Assembly (NCBI GenBank): GCA_947258565.1
Contig: CAMYJB010000015.1
Coordinates: 100,185 to 164,184, forward strand
Origin: an uncultured Woeseiaceae bacterium
GTDB taxonomy: Bacteria; Pseudomonadota; Gammaproteobacteria; Steroidobacterales; Woeseiaceae
Direction of reading: 5' to 3'
Length of the DNA stretch: 64,000 nucleotides
Part shown: one piece after another, positions 8,404-16,795 of the stretch
Layout: the number at the start of each line of letters is the position of its first letter
Numbering within the stretch: the first letter of the stretch is position 1
Program-made: the position numbers and the translations under genes
The notes under the pieces: generated by a model
Database searches by the model: none
Told to the model about the DNA's origin: nothing
Seen by the model: only the letters and a program-made list of their open reading frames with translations

Positions 8404-8625
8404 ATGAGCCGCAACCCCGGCCCTAAGCGTATGTTCTTGATCGAATTGACGATCACGCTGAGGGATCCATCTACACGAGAAGCCTTTGCGGTCGGCTCCT
8501 CCTACCATACGTCGATGTCTCGTCTGAATCCGGTAGAGATGGTGGACGAAGTAATCTCGAATCTAATTGCGGCTGACAACGACCCTGACGGCCTGATTCA
8601 AGTTGGGGACAGTGAAACACCGTAG
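8404..8625 (+). CDS. hypothetical protein, possibly a lipoprotein fragment
   Basis: This 73-residue frame has the pattern ELTITLRDPSTREAF followed by RLNPVEMVDEVI. It resembles the C-terminal strand-helix of small outer-membrane lipoproteins such as DUF4136 types, but there is no signal peptide. The start is uncertain: ATG 8404, ATG 8431 and a GTG at 8350 are all in frame. It may be a remnant. It follows the glutaredoxin gene by 53 bases. Confidence 0.4.
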   Translation: MSRNPGPKRMFLIELTITLRDPSTREAFAVGSSYHTSMSRLNPVEMVDEVISNLIAADNDPDGLIQVGDSETP

Positions 8626-9149
8626 AATCTAAGGGCCGCATCGGTCGTTTTGCGACGGCCGGGCCAGTACCGTATGAGCGGCCAATGTGCGCTCGGAAGC
8701 ATACCCTCATGAAGTCCGGGTTATAATTTCGGCTTGTGGCCCAACCTGGACTCTCACGAGAAGAAGCCTTCATCAAGACAAACAACGCTGTCCACATGCG
8801 CCTGAGGGAGGCGGAACATCCTCGATCAACCGGATGCTTTTCCTCGCCTGAGTTCCTGATAGCGGCGGGCCTGTGGTGCGGTCATTACGACGAATCTTCC
8901 CGCAACCATAACCCGGCTGTTGCGTTCCCAGTCAGTAGGCTTCAGAAATGCAATTATGTTTCGAAAAAGGCCAGTCACAGTATTCGATCCCGTTCGACGA
9001 CTCAGTGGCGGACTTGAATCCAGTTCGCAAACTTCAAATGCCCAACCCTTACACGATTGCCGCAGCAAAATGGTTGCACCGTATTATGTCATCTGCCATT
9101 GGCGAACAGAGATGAGGACATTGAAGAAACTGACCGCGTGCCGGTGTCA
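8626..9149. other. long spacer with no convincing gene
   Basis: This 524-base stretch holds repeat copy 6 at 8703-8742. After it, frames at 8736-9017 (+) and 8826-9068 (-) are open, but neither shows a recognisable domain or a ribosome-binding site. It may hold the remains of a gene. Confidence 0.5.
8703..8742 (+). repeat. interspersed promoter-bearing repeat, copy 6
   Basis: ACCCTCATGAAGTCCGGG leads into TTATAATTTCGGC and TTGTGGCCC. TATAAT lies at 8722-8727. The nearest confident gene downstream starts at 9150, so this copy has lost its gene or drives something I cannot identify. Confidence 0.65.
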
Positions 9150-9623
9150 ATGTCGCTGAGAATCCGCAAGGCGTTTCCAGAAGAGGCCGGCTTGCTGTCG
9201 CGACTCGCGATGCGCTCGAAGGCACATTGGGGATATTCACAGGACTTTCTGGACGCATGTCGGTCCGAGCTGACTGTCGATGCATCCCGAGTCGGTACGG
9301 ACGACTATCAATGCTTCGTTGCTCTGGACGGCGATTTGGTGATGGGCTTTTATACTTTGGAGAACGTGTCCGCCGGCTCTTGCGAGCTGGACGCCCTCTT
9401 CGTCGAACCCGACTATATTGGCGACGGCGTCGGCAGTTTGTTGATTCAACATGCTGTCCGAAGACTGTCCGAGCGAGGTGTAAAGCGCTTGATCATTCAG
9501 GGCGATCCCCATGCGACTGAGTTCTATCTCGCCGCAGGCGCACGACAGGTAGGCGCGAGGGAGTCGGAGAGCATTCCCGGCCGGAATCTCCCATTATTCG
9601 AGATCGACGTAGCAAATTCCTGA
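9150..9623 (+). CDS. GNAT-family acetyltransferase
   Basis: This 157-residue protein has the GNAT fold. It opens with the strand SLRIRKAFPEEAGLLSRLA, then GFYTLE, the central strand CELDALFVEPDYIG, and the acetyl-CoA pyrophosphate loop as GDGVGSLLIQHAV. The end has GDPHATEFYLAAGARQVG. The glycine-rich loop differs slightly from the usual Q/RxxGxG. I chose the ATG at 9150; a longer frame back to 9057 adds residues with no GNAT character. The acceptor substrate is unknown. Confidence 0.8.
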   Translation: MSLRIRKAFPEEAGLLSRLAMRSKAHWGYSQDFLDACRSELTVDASRVGTDDYQCFVALDGDLVMGFYTLENVSAGSCELDALFVEPDYIGDGVGSLLIQHAVRRLSERGVKRLIIQGDPHATEFYLAAGARQVGARESESIPGRNLPLFEIDVANS

Positions 9624-10021
9624 TCGGCTTTGATGGCAGCTTTGAGCCTGTCTTCCTGGCTCATGACGACAGACCCCTAAGTATCAGGAAGCCGCCGGTC
9701 GGCTAAACTCGGGTAAAATGACGGTCATTGACCCATTGCAGTTATTTTATCTTGCTGGATATAGAATTATCGCCTCGAGGGTATTCCGGTGATAAGTATG
9801 GCGTGCGACGATTCTGCCGAGGTCTGGGTCGAACGACTCGTCTGTAAACGGAATGCACTTTACGATCTTGCGACGTCAGTCTGATGGTGAGTGGTTGCTG
9901 GCACGAAATATCTCGTCGCTCATTGACTCATCGTGATCATTTCCAGAAAAAGCCGACCGCCGCTCCATACTGGTTCGGCCCCATAAAATCGGACCAATCC
10001 GGGGTGCGGCCACCCAACAGG
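9624..10021. other. spacer with a repeat copy and short open remnants
   Basis: This 398-base spacer contains repeat copy 7. A frame of about 30 codons from 9790 ends in a stop near 9884 and may be what is left of a gene. No domain is visible on either strand. Confidence 0.45.
9671..9734 (+). repeat. interspersed promoter-bearing repeat, copy 7
   Basis: AGACCCCTAAG, CAGGAAGCCGCCGGTC and then CTCGGGTAAAATGACGG plus TCATTGACCC follow the family layout closely. The -10-like box is TAAAAT. The gene it should serve is no longer recognisable. Confidence 0.65.
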
Positions 10022-10726
10022 CTACATTCCAAGCTTCCTTTGAATCTTTGCAGCGGCCCGCTTCGCCTTGTTTCGTACCCATGAATCAGGATCAGACGTA
10101 TAGGGGATAATCGCCTCGAGTGCATCGGGAGATTTCGTCCAGCCCAGCGCTTCAATGGCAATCGCGCGTGATTCCTGTTCCTCTAGCAGCGGCAGCACGT
10201 AGGGTACGGCCTCGTCTTTTAGACATCTGACGACAGCCCAGGAGAGCATATTTCGGCTATCACCGAACTTGGTGTCTTGGAGCAAACCGCAGATTTGTTT
10301 AGCGAATTTCTTTGTTGCTGTTTCGGCAAGAGCGTTGCCAATTACCCATCGAAGATAATTGTCAGTTTCCTCACTAAATAGCCTAATCAGGAGCTCGTTA
10401 GCCTGCCGTCCAGCGCCACGAAAAGATAGGCTTCGTATGATTGCTTCACGAGTGGCCGCGCTGTAACACCGCCCTGGATCGGAAAGGTGATGTAACAGGA
10501 CCGGAACTGCCGCCTTGTAGTTGTTGGTCGAATTGATTAGGTCCGAAATGAACTCAACCTCGATGCCGATCCTCGACAGGTCGTGAATTAGATCGGCCTG
10601 CTCGATTCTTGCGTTCTGGAGACGCTCATGGACCTCACGATCTCTTTTTCGGGCGGCTTGTTGATGGGCGGGGTCTGCAAACAGCTTGGCGGCCAATTCT
10701 CCGGCGCTTATTCGTTTTCGTGGCAA
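10022..10726 (-). CDS. HEAT-repeat protein
   Basis: This 234-residue, all-alpha protein has at least four HEAT-like helix pairs between about residues 60 and 230. Typical repeat cores are ATREAIIRSL, YLRWVIGNALAE, MLSWAVVRCLKD and WVRNKAKRAAAK, each with the conserved Asp/Arg positions. Such proteins are scaffolds or lyase-like binding proteins. The start is TTG at 10726, since no ATG or GTG lies between it and the upstream in-frame stop. Repeat copy 8 lies about 90 bases upstream in the same orientation. Confidence 0.7.
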   Translation of the reverse strand: MPRKRISAGELAAKLFADPAHQQAARKRDREVHERLQNARIEQADLIHDLSRIGIEVEFISDLINSTNNYKAAVPVLLHHLSDPGRCYSAATREAIIRSLSFRGAGRQANELLIRLFSEETDNYLRWVIGNALAETATKKFAKQICGLLQDTKFGDSRNMLSWAVVRCLKDEAVPYVLPLLEEQESRAIAIEALGWTKSPDALEAIIPYTSDPDSWVRNKAKRAAAKIQRKLGM

Positions 10727-10816
10727 ATCAAGAATCCGCTTTATCGACGCGATTCGTGCAGGTGCCTTGGAATCATAATCGGCATACTAGCTGAGAATAC
10801 CCTTCCGGCAGGTAAA

Positions 10817-10880
10817 GGTCATCGGCTGAAATTATACCGCGAAACACCGGGGCGGAGGCTTCCGGCCGCTTAGGAGTCGT
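10817..10880 (-). repeat. interspersed promoter-bearing repeat, copy 8
   Basis: Read on the minus strand it has GAGTCC-like bases, then GCGGCCGGAAGCC, then CGGTATAATTTCAGCC and GATGACC. It points at the HEAT-repeat gene. Its upstream half aligns with copy 9 for at least 30 bases. Confidence 0.65.
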
Positions 10881-11003
10881 TCGTTTTGAGTCTGGCCGAC
10901 GGGCTCAGAGAGGCCAGGAGCGGACACCGTCAACTGACCTATGTGCTAAACGACAGATTGCTCAGCTTTACAGCCAGCCCAACAAAAAGTTTCTATTGTC
11001 ACT

Positions 11004-11579
11004 TCAACTATCCAGCCGAATAGTGGCACGGATCAGATCTGGATTATTCGGGTGGGGCTTCAACGTCCAGCCTGCGGCACGCAACGTTCTTTGAACTCGA
11101 ACATTGGAACGCATCACATTTGATTGCACTTCCGTGCCGCCTTCGCTTGCCAATAGTCTCCTCAATTCAAGACCAGACGCCAAATAGTAGCCTTTCTGTC
11201 TGTGACGGTAATCGGAAACTGCGTTTTGTATCATATTCTTAGTCGGGTCAAATGCTCGCGCACCGACGTATTCACCATCATTATTCCGGACCAGGAAATA
11301 TCTGATACCACCGTCCAATGCCTCCTGCAGTTGCTTGATCGACTTCGGTCCGTGCACGTAGGGAGACGGGTTACGCCTGTACAAAGCGACCAGTCTATCC
11401 TGAAGCAATTTGTCCGATAAAACAGGAATCAACTCTACATCGGGCAGTTCATCCGTTGGCACTCTCTCGGTCGACGGTGGCTGAAATGCGATTCGTCTAA
11501 ACTCTCGAATCCTCAGCCAAACCTGGCTGGGGTGGATCAGAATGCCGAGAATGAATCTAAAATTGCTGTAGTGATTCAT
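11004..11579 (-). CDS. GNAT-like acyltransferase-fold protein
   Basis: This 191-residue protein has a GNAT-like core at about residues 70-185. GIRYFLVRNNDGEYVGARAF forms the central hairpin, RHRQKGYYLASGLELRRLL stands in the CoA-binding helix region, and NVRVQRTLRAAGW matches the usual last helix and turn. The N-terminal 50 residues include one moderately hydrophobic stretch. No substrate can be inferred. A repeat copy in the same orientation begins about 200 bases upstream. Confidence 0.55.
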   Translation of the reverse strand: MNHYSNFRFILGILIHPSQVWLRIREFRRIAFQPPSTERVPTDELPDVELIPVLSDKLLQDRLVALYRRNPSPYVHGPKSIKQLQEALDGGIRYFLVRNNDGEYVGARAFDPTKNMIQNAVSDYRHRQKGYYLASGLELRRLLASEGGTEVQSNVMRSNVRVQRTLRAAGWTLKPHPNNPDLIRATIRLDS

Positions 11580-12016
11580 ACTTTGCCATGCTTATCAGAG
11601 TTGCTGGTTCCTGCTGAGGATGATTTCTGGTTTGCAGTCACGCCGCATTGTCTCGAAATCCTCAAATAGTCATTGCTACCACAGAATCGGCAATAAATTT
11701 CACCAAGCTTCTTGGCGCCACATGCAGGAAAACCTGCTCGCTGATGAGAGGCCGTTGACCGGGATCGACTGCTTCGGGTCAGTGGCGGAAATTATAGCGC
11801 AAGAACATTGACTGGCGGCTTCCGGCACCTTGGGAGTCACTCTAGCTGAGCCAGGACCATAGGCGCAGAGCGGCCATAAGGCGCCGCTGCAAGTTACGGG
11901 TAGACGAGCAGGCAAGTTGCTCTTGCCAAGCTATACTTGGCAAACTCACGTCTAACGATTCGGTTATCAGCCGATAGCGCCCGCGACGAGGAAATCCTTA
12001 AGTAGAGGAGTAACAC
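11580..12016. other. spacer with repeat copy 9
   Basis: This 437-base spacer contains repeat copy 9 on the minus strand. Its right end holds the Shine-Dalgarno sequence of the frameshifted gene that starts at 12017. No coding potential is evident otherwise. Confidence 0.5.
11776..11840 (-). repeat. interspersed promoter-bearing repeat, copy 9
   Basis: Read on the minus strand it has GTGACTCCCAAGGTG, then CCGGAAGCCGCCAGTC, then GCGCTATAATTTCCGCC and ACTGACCC. This is the best match to the family consensus. It lies about 200 bases upstream of the 11004-11579 gene. Confidence 0.7.
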
Positions 12017-12573
12017 TTGCAGCAGTTCGAGTATGTGATGGTTCTCTGCGGCGTCGTGGTGGCCGTGGCCATGAGATTGTTGGCGCGTGGGGGCGCATAC
12101 TCAGAACCGATGCGAGCGTCAGGGTAGAACCGCTATTCGTCGGGTGGACGTGCTACGTTTTGCTCCTCTCGATGTTGTACTGGGTATCGATGTGGCCATA
12201 CCAGAATGTCGAGTTTGTCTACATGGCCCAGGTTTGGCTGCTGGTCCTTCCGACATTGTTCTTGGTCCTCGTAGCATTCGCGTTGACTCCGAACATACCC
12301 GAGAGCGGCGAATTCGATCTTAGGAGCTTCTACTTCAAGAGACGCCGCCGAATTTTCTACTCGCTCGCGACCTTCGTGTTTGTAGGGGGAGTAACAACGG
12401 TGTTGATTGCCGAAAGGACTTTGATTGACGACATCGTAATTTCGGCAATCTGGATCGGACTCTATTTCTTACTCACGGTTACCAAAAAGCCGTCGGTACA
12501 CTGGGCAGTAATGGTCCCGCGTCTCCTGAATCCGCTGGTGGCCGGTGTTCACGAGATCAACGTGACCCTCTAA
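12017..12573 (+). pseudogene. small multi-pass membrane protein gene with a frameshift
   Basis: AGAGGAG at 12004-12010 precedes a TTG at 12017. That frame reads QQFEYVMVLCGVVVAVAM and then breaks. The frame one base off continues without gap as GRILRTDASVRVEPLFVGW and on through three to four hydrophobic helices to 12573. The switch falls in a run of five G at 12089-12093; one more G would restore a protein of about 185 residues. Its N-terminus matches a common family of small inner-membrane proteins of unknown role that start with a FEYLMV-like helix. It could be a recent pseudogene, a phase-variable gene or a sequencing error. Confidence 0.7.
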
Positions 12574-12671
12574 GGGCCCTGCCCAGCGTCGGCAATGAGT
12601 CATCACCAGCCCCTGAGTCTATCACCTGGCGAGGGGCTGGAGTCGGCCAGAAGCAGCCTCACGTCAACCAA

Positions 12672-14114
12672 TCATCCCCCGCGGATCACCAGCGCCAATC
12701 GCCCGGCAGCAAGCAGCAGGGCGAGTGCCATCGCCGCAACAGTGGTGGCGGTAAGATCGGGGTAGAAGGCATAGCCAGTGGGGAAGCTAACTCCTATCAT
12801 TGTCTGGAAGCCTATGAATACACCATAGACACCGGCAATAAGCCCCAATACCGCCCCGACATTAAGACCGCGTACCCAGGGGCGCATGGGCTGACGGCGA
12901 TTGAGCAGACGCCGTCCGGTTTTGTAAAGGAATATCAAGAGCCCCAGAGGTGCAGTCACGGCCGACCAGATCGCGATCCTGGCGCCGATCGGCGCTGCCG
13001 CACGCACAGGGTCCCATCCCAATGCGGCATGGGTCACAGCACGGGGCAGGTCGCCATGCGCCAAACCTGACATGTTGGTTAGCACTACCACCACCTGGCC
13101 CTTCGCGGGCACCATCGTAGCGAGGGTATAAAAGCCCGGCGTAAAACCAGAGTGCTCGAAGACCAGCTCGTCTCCGGCGGTGTTGGTAAACCAACCGTAG
13201 GCATAGCCCCACTGTTCATACACAGGCGTAATGACAAACAGCCTGTCCGCCTCCACAGGCACAATGCGCGGGTCACGGGCGCGCACCGCTTCCACATATC
13301 GAGCCATATCCTCGATACTGGCCGAGACACCGCCCGCGCCGATCATGCGCCGGTCAGGCTTAGCATCCTGCTCCGGCTGCCGGGCTCGCGGCGCGCCAAA
13401 CCAAAGGCGGTATCCCGTCGCCACGGCGGTAGCGTCTGAAGCCGGAACCTGCACAAAGCTGTTGGTCATGCCGAGCGGCTCAAAAATACGCGCCTTCAAC
13501 GCCTGTTCGAAGGGTCGATCGTCCAGCACCTCAATCAGGTGGGAGAGCAGCGCATAGTTGGCGTTTGAGTACTGGAAGGTTGTGCCCGGCTCCGCGAACA
13601 ATTGAACGCCAGCGAGTGCGGCAACCGCCGCCGCCGGGCCAGACAAACTCGGGCCTACGCCGTTGGCACGGTTGCCATCCAATGTCGTCAGACCACTGTG
13701 GTGGGTGACCAGATGGTCAATAGTAATGCGATCCGATCGAGATTTAGACGCGGTGCGGAACGTCGGAACATGGCGCACCACCGGATCATCCAGGTCCAGT
13801 TTGCCCTCCGATGCCATTTGCAAGATGACAAGAGCGACAAAGGACTTGGTGATCGAGCCTGTTTGAAACGCGGTTTGGGTGGTAACAGGCTGCCCATTTG
13901 GCCCGGCGATGCCATAGCCCTTGGCGTGGAGTGTCTGCCCATTCCGTAAGACTGCGACGGCCATACCTGGCGCGCCAGCATCTTCATGCATTCTTGCCAC
14001 AGCGGTATCAAACGCAGCCACGTCAAAATCGTCGCCTGCATCCTGCTGAACCGCGACTACGTGTTGCCCCAAGAGCACGAACAGCAGAACGCCAATCATT
14101 CCGATGTTTCTCAT
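12672..14114 (-). CDS. class-C beta-lactamase-like serine hydrolase with C-terminal membrane domain
   Basis: This 480-residue protein has a signal peptide (MRNIGMIGVLLFVLLGQHVVA), then a penicillin-binding-protein fold. SITK is the nucleophile and general-base motif near residue 88, YSN the second motif near 180, and HSG the KTG-box equivalent near 320. After about residue 370 come three hydrophobic helices: one around VTAPLGLLIFLY and two near the end. This is the usual layout of membrane-tethered esterases or D-peptidases of this family. The ATG at 14114 gives a clean signal peptide; an ATG at 14141 directly abuts repeat copy 10. Confidence 0.85.
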   Translation of the reverse strand: MRNIGMIGVLLFVLLGQHVVAVQQDAGDDFDVAAFDTAVARMHEDAGAPGMAVAVLRNGQTLHAKGYGIAGPNGQPVTTQTAFQTGSITKSFVALVILQMASEGKLDLDDPVVRHVPTFRTASKSRSDRITIDHLVTHHSGLTTLDGNRANGVGPSLSGPAAAVAALAGVQLFAEPGTTFQYSNANYALLSHLIEVLDDRPFEQALKARIFEPLGMTNSFVQVPASDATAVATGYRLWFGAPRARQPEQDAKPDRRMIGAGGVSASIEDMARYVEAVRARDPRIVPVEADRLFVITPVYEQWGYAYGWFTNTAGDELVFEHSGFTPGFYTLATMVPAKGQVVVVLTNMSGLAHGDLPRAVTHAALGWDPVRAAAPIGARIAIWSAVTAPLGLLIFLYKTGRRLLNRRQPMRPWVRGLNVGAVLGLIAGVYGVFIGFQTMIGVSFPTGYAFYPDLTATTVAAMALALLLAAGRLALVIRGG

Positions 14115-14141
14115 GAATCCCAACCAGCGAACGGCGGACAT

Positions 14142-14169
14142 GGGTCAGTAGCCGTCATTCTACCTCAGA
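14142..14169 (-). repeat. interspersed promoter-bearing repeat, copy 10
   Basis: Read on the minus strand it is TCTGAGGTAGAATGACGG followed by CTACTGACCC. The -10-like box is TAGAAT. It sits 27 bases upstream of the hydrolase ATG at 14114. Confidence 0.6.
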
Positions 14170-14324
14170 CCAAGCGAACTTCTGCCAGCGGTCCCACATC
14201 AGCGTCTTCTGTTCTTGGGTGTAATAAATCCTCGGTCGCTGCTTCATGTACAACATCCTCCGCTCTATAGTTAGAGCTTAGGTGTTGCAACCACCGGTTG
14301 AATCCACAACCCTAAGGCCGTCAT

Positions 14325-14350
14325 TCGGTTAGAATCGGTCTGAACGACCG
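14325..14350 (+). repeat. interspersed promoter-bearing repeat, copy 11
   Basis: CGGTTAGAATCGGTC followed by TGAACGACC matches the right half of the family. The left half is poorly conserved. It stands directly before the small membrane-protein frame at 14354. Confidence 0.45.
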
Positions 14351-14353
14351 TTA

Positions 14354-14776
14354 TTGATTCTACGGGCGACGCTCAAAAAGTTGGCCAGTATCTTTAAGCC
14401 CATCGAGTCCAGGGGATATTGGACTGCGATATTTCTGTTCGAACTGTGGCTGTTCTTGCCCGGACTCTGTTTGGGCATTGACCAGCCCGGTGCAGCAGCA
14501 TTTTTTCTCAGCTGGAACGCTATTCGACTATATCTATCACCGTTCCTGAAGTTCGCCTTGGCTCGCAGCATTCCGTTTATTCTCGCATCAGGGGTTGCGG
14601 CTGCTCTTGGGGTTTTCGTCTACGCGGCTCCGACAAATGCGGATGCGCTCTTCATCGCTACTGTGATCGGTGTGTTGGGTTTGCCGATATTGGCTCTTTC
14701 GCACCTGTGGAAATCGACGCACTTTAAGAATGTATTTACTGCTTTCGAGGCGAGCCAAGGTGCAAATCGGAAATAG
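14354..14776 (+). CDS. small membrane protein of unknown function
   Basis: This protein of up to 140 residues has three hydrophobic helices: about residues 24-44, 72-92 and 99-116. They are followed by a short polar tail. No family motif is recognised. The TTG at 14354 lies only 4 bases after repeat copy 11, so the true start may be one of the later TTG codons. It is the last gene of the accessory region before glmS. Confidence 0.5.
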   Translation: MILRATLKKLASIFKPIESRGYWTAIFLFELWLFLPGLCLGIDQPGAAAFFLSWNAIRLYLSPFLKFALARSIPFILASGVAAALGVFVYAAPTNADALFIATVIGVLGLPILALSHLWKSTHFKNVFTAFEASQGANRK

Positions 14777-14936
14777 GGTCGTGATCGCTTCTGGCCGTTT
14801 GCAGACCGTCGCTGCTTCCCTAAAGTAGACCTTTGAACGGCCGGTTTTGGGATTAGCGGCCGTTGCGTCAGTCACCCGTACGTATCGAGTTTGAAACTTT
14901 ATTACAACGAACCAGCAAGTGTAAATCTTTCGTGCT

Positions 14937-16769
14937 CTACTCGACCGTCACCGACTTCGCGAGATTGCGCGGCTGATCGACGTCGGTGCCTTTGAGCACG
15001 GCGACATGATAGGCGAGCAGCTGCAGCGGGACTGTATAGACGACGGGCGCGATCAGGCGATCCGCATGCGGCATTGCGATGACGCTCACACCGTCTTCTG
15101 CATCGATACCGGTTTCGCGATCCGCGAACACATACAGTTGACCGCCCCGTGCACGCACGACCTGCATATTGGATTTGAGCTTGTCGAGCAGCTCGTTGTT
15201 GGGTGCGACGACGACCACCGGCATGTCTTCGTCGATCAGCGCAAGCGGCCCGTGCTTGAGTTCACCCGCGGCGTACGCCTCTGCATGGATGTAGGATATT
15301 TCCTTTAGCTTTAGCGCACCCTCCATCGCCACTGGCCACATCGGCCCGCGGCCGAGGAACAGCGTATGTTCCTTTTCGGCGAAGTCCTCAGCCAGGTTCG
15401 TGAGCTCCTCGTTCATCTGGAGGGCTTGTTCCACCGCGGCCGCAGCGTGAACCACGTGGGGTACCAGTGCTGATTCCTGTTCGGCAGTCATTCCGCGCTG
15501 GCGCGCCAGGATCAACGTGACGATAAGCATCGACAGCAGCTGCGTGGTAAAGGCCTTGGTGCTTGCGACGCCGATTTCCGGGCCGGCCTGGGTCATCATG
15601 ACGAGGTCGGATTCGCGCACCATCGAGCTGTGAGCACTGTTGCAAACCGTCAGCGAACCGACATAATCCGACTGCTTTGCAATCCGCAGCGCCTCGAGCG
15701 TATCTGCGGTTTCCCCGGACTGGGACAGCGTCAGGAATAGCGTGTTGGGTGGCACCACGACGTGTCGGTATCGATACTCACTCGCGATCTCGACCTGGCA
15801 GGTCACCCCCGCTAACGACTCGACCCAGTACTTTGCGACGCAGCCGGCATGGTAGCTCGTTCCGCAGGCGACGATGTGAATATTTTCAACACTCGCAAGC
15901 ATCTCGGCTGCCTGGGGCCCCAGTGAGTCGGCGACCACCCTGCCGCCCTCAATACGCCCGTACAGCGTGTTCGCGAGGGCGCTCGGTTGCTCGAATATCT
16001 CCTTGAGCATGAAGTGCCGGTAGGGCCCTTTCTCGGCAGAGTCGGCGCTCCACTGTGTCTCGTGCACGTCGCGTTGTACAGCGTTGCCGTCTGCGCCCAA
16101 GATGTTCACCTTGCTCCGGCTGATCTCCGCGATATCGCCCTGCTCAAGGTAGATAAAGCGCTGCGTCACTGGAAGCAATGCCGGCACGCCGCTTGCAACG
16201 AAGTTCTCGCCGATGCCCAGGCCGATGACCAGCGGGCTCGCTACGCGGCTGACGACAAAGCGGTCCGGATCCTGCGCGTCAACGACGAGCAGCGCGAAGG
16301 CTCCCTTGAAACGGGCGACCGCTTCCTGGACCGCCTCGATGAGGTTGCGGCCTTGCTGCAGATGATCATGGATGAGATGCGCCGCTACCTCGGTGTCGGT
16401 CTCTGACAGGAACTCGTAGCCCTTTGCCTCGAGTTCGTCCTTGATCTCCAGGTAGTTCTCTATGATCCCGTTGTGAATGACCGCAACGCGATCGCCGGAC
16501 ATATGCGGATGCGCGTTGGCCTCGGTAACGCCGCCGTGGGTTGCCCACCGTGTATGGGCAACGCCCAGTAACCCGCGCAGCGGGGTCTCCCGGAGCTTAT
16601 CCTCGAGTTCTGCGACCTTACCGACCGTCTTGCACAGCCCAATGGACTGGTCGCTTCCGAGGATGGCCACGCCCGCTGAGTCGTAGCCGCGATATTCAAG
16701 GCGCCTGAGTCCTTCTACAAGTATCGGGACGACGTTTCTTTCGGCAATTGCACCGACGATTCCGCACAT
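14937..16769 (-). CDS. glmS: glutamine--fructose-6-phosphate aminotransferase
   Basis: GlmS makes glucosamine-6-phosphate from fructose-6-phosphate and glutamine, the first step to UDP-GlcNAc for peptidoglycan and LPS. At 610 residues it has the family length. It begins MCGIVGA, so Cys2 is the N-terminal nucleophile of the glutaminase domain (about 1-240); [12 protein letters not shown] and the ammonia-transfer motifs follow. Two SIS isomerase domains follow, with CGTSYHA and [11 protein letters not shown] near residues 302-350. The chain ends AKSVTVE as expected. It starts 26 bases after glmU on the same strand, so the two are likely co-transcribed. I see no glmS ribozyme. Confidence 0.98.
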   Translation of the reverse strand: MCGIVGAIAERNVVPILVEGLRRLEYRGYDSAGVAILGSDQSIGLCKTVGKVAELEDKLRETPLRGLLGVAHTRWATHGGVTEANAHPHMSGDRVAVIHNGIIENYLEIKDELEAKGYEFLSETDTEVAAHLIHDHLQQGRNLIEAVQEAVARFKGAFALLVVDAQDPDRFVVSRVASPLVIGLGIGENFVASGVPALLPVTQRFIYLEQGDIAEISRSKVNILGADGNAVQRDVHETQWSADSAEKGPYRHFMLKEIFEQPSALANTLYGRIEGGRVVADSLGPQAAEMLASVENIHIVACGTSYHAGCVAKYWVESLAGVTCQVEIASEYRYRHVVVPPNTLFLTLSQSGETADTLEALRIAKQSDYVGSLTVCNSAHSSMVRESDLVMMTQAGPEIGVASTKAFTTQLLSMLIVTLILARQRGMTAEQESALVPHVVHAAAAVEQALQMNEELTNLAEDFAEKEHTLFLGRGPMWPVAMEGALKLKEISYIHAEAYAAGELKHGPLALIDEDMPVVVVAPNNELLDKLKSNMQVVRARGGQLYVFADRETGIDAEDGVSVIAMPHADRLIAPVVYTVPLQLLAYHVAVLKGTDVDQPRNLAKSVTVE

Positions 16770-16795
16770 AAAGTGTTGCTCCTGGTTCTCTTAGT

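Noticed and set aside
8736-9017. A possible gene of 93 codons after repeat copy 6
   Set aside because: There is no ribosome-binding site and no recognisable fold, and its first codons lie in the repeat itself.
11923-11943. Short inverted repeat TTGCCAAG with a 5-base spacer
   Set aside because: Eight-base arms are expected by chance at this scale, and no second copy is seen.
1-14900. An integron cassette array with attC sites
   Set aside because: The region has many short unrelated genes with a repeat before each, but orientation is mixed. The repeat does not show paired RYYYAAC/GTTRRRY cores, and no integrase is present.
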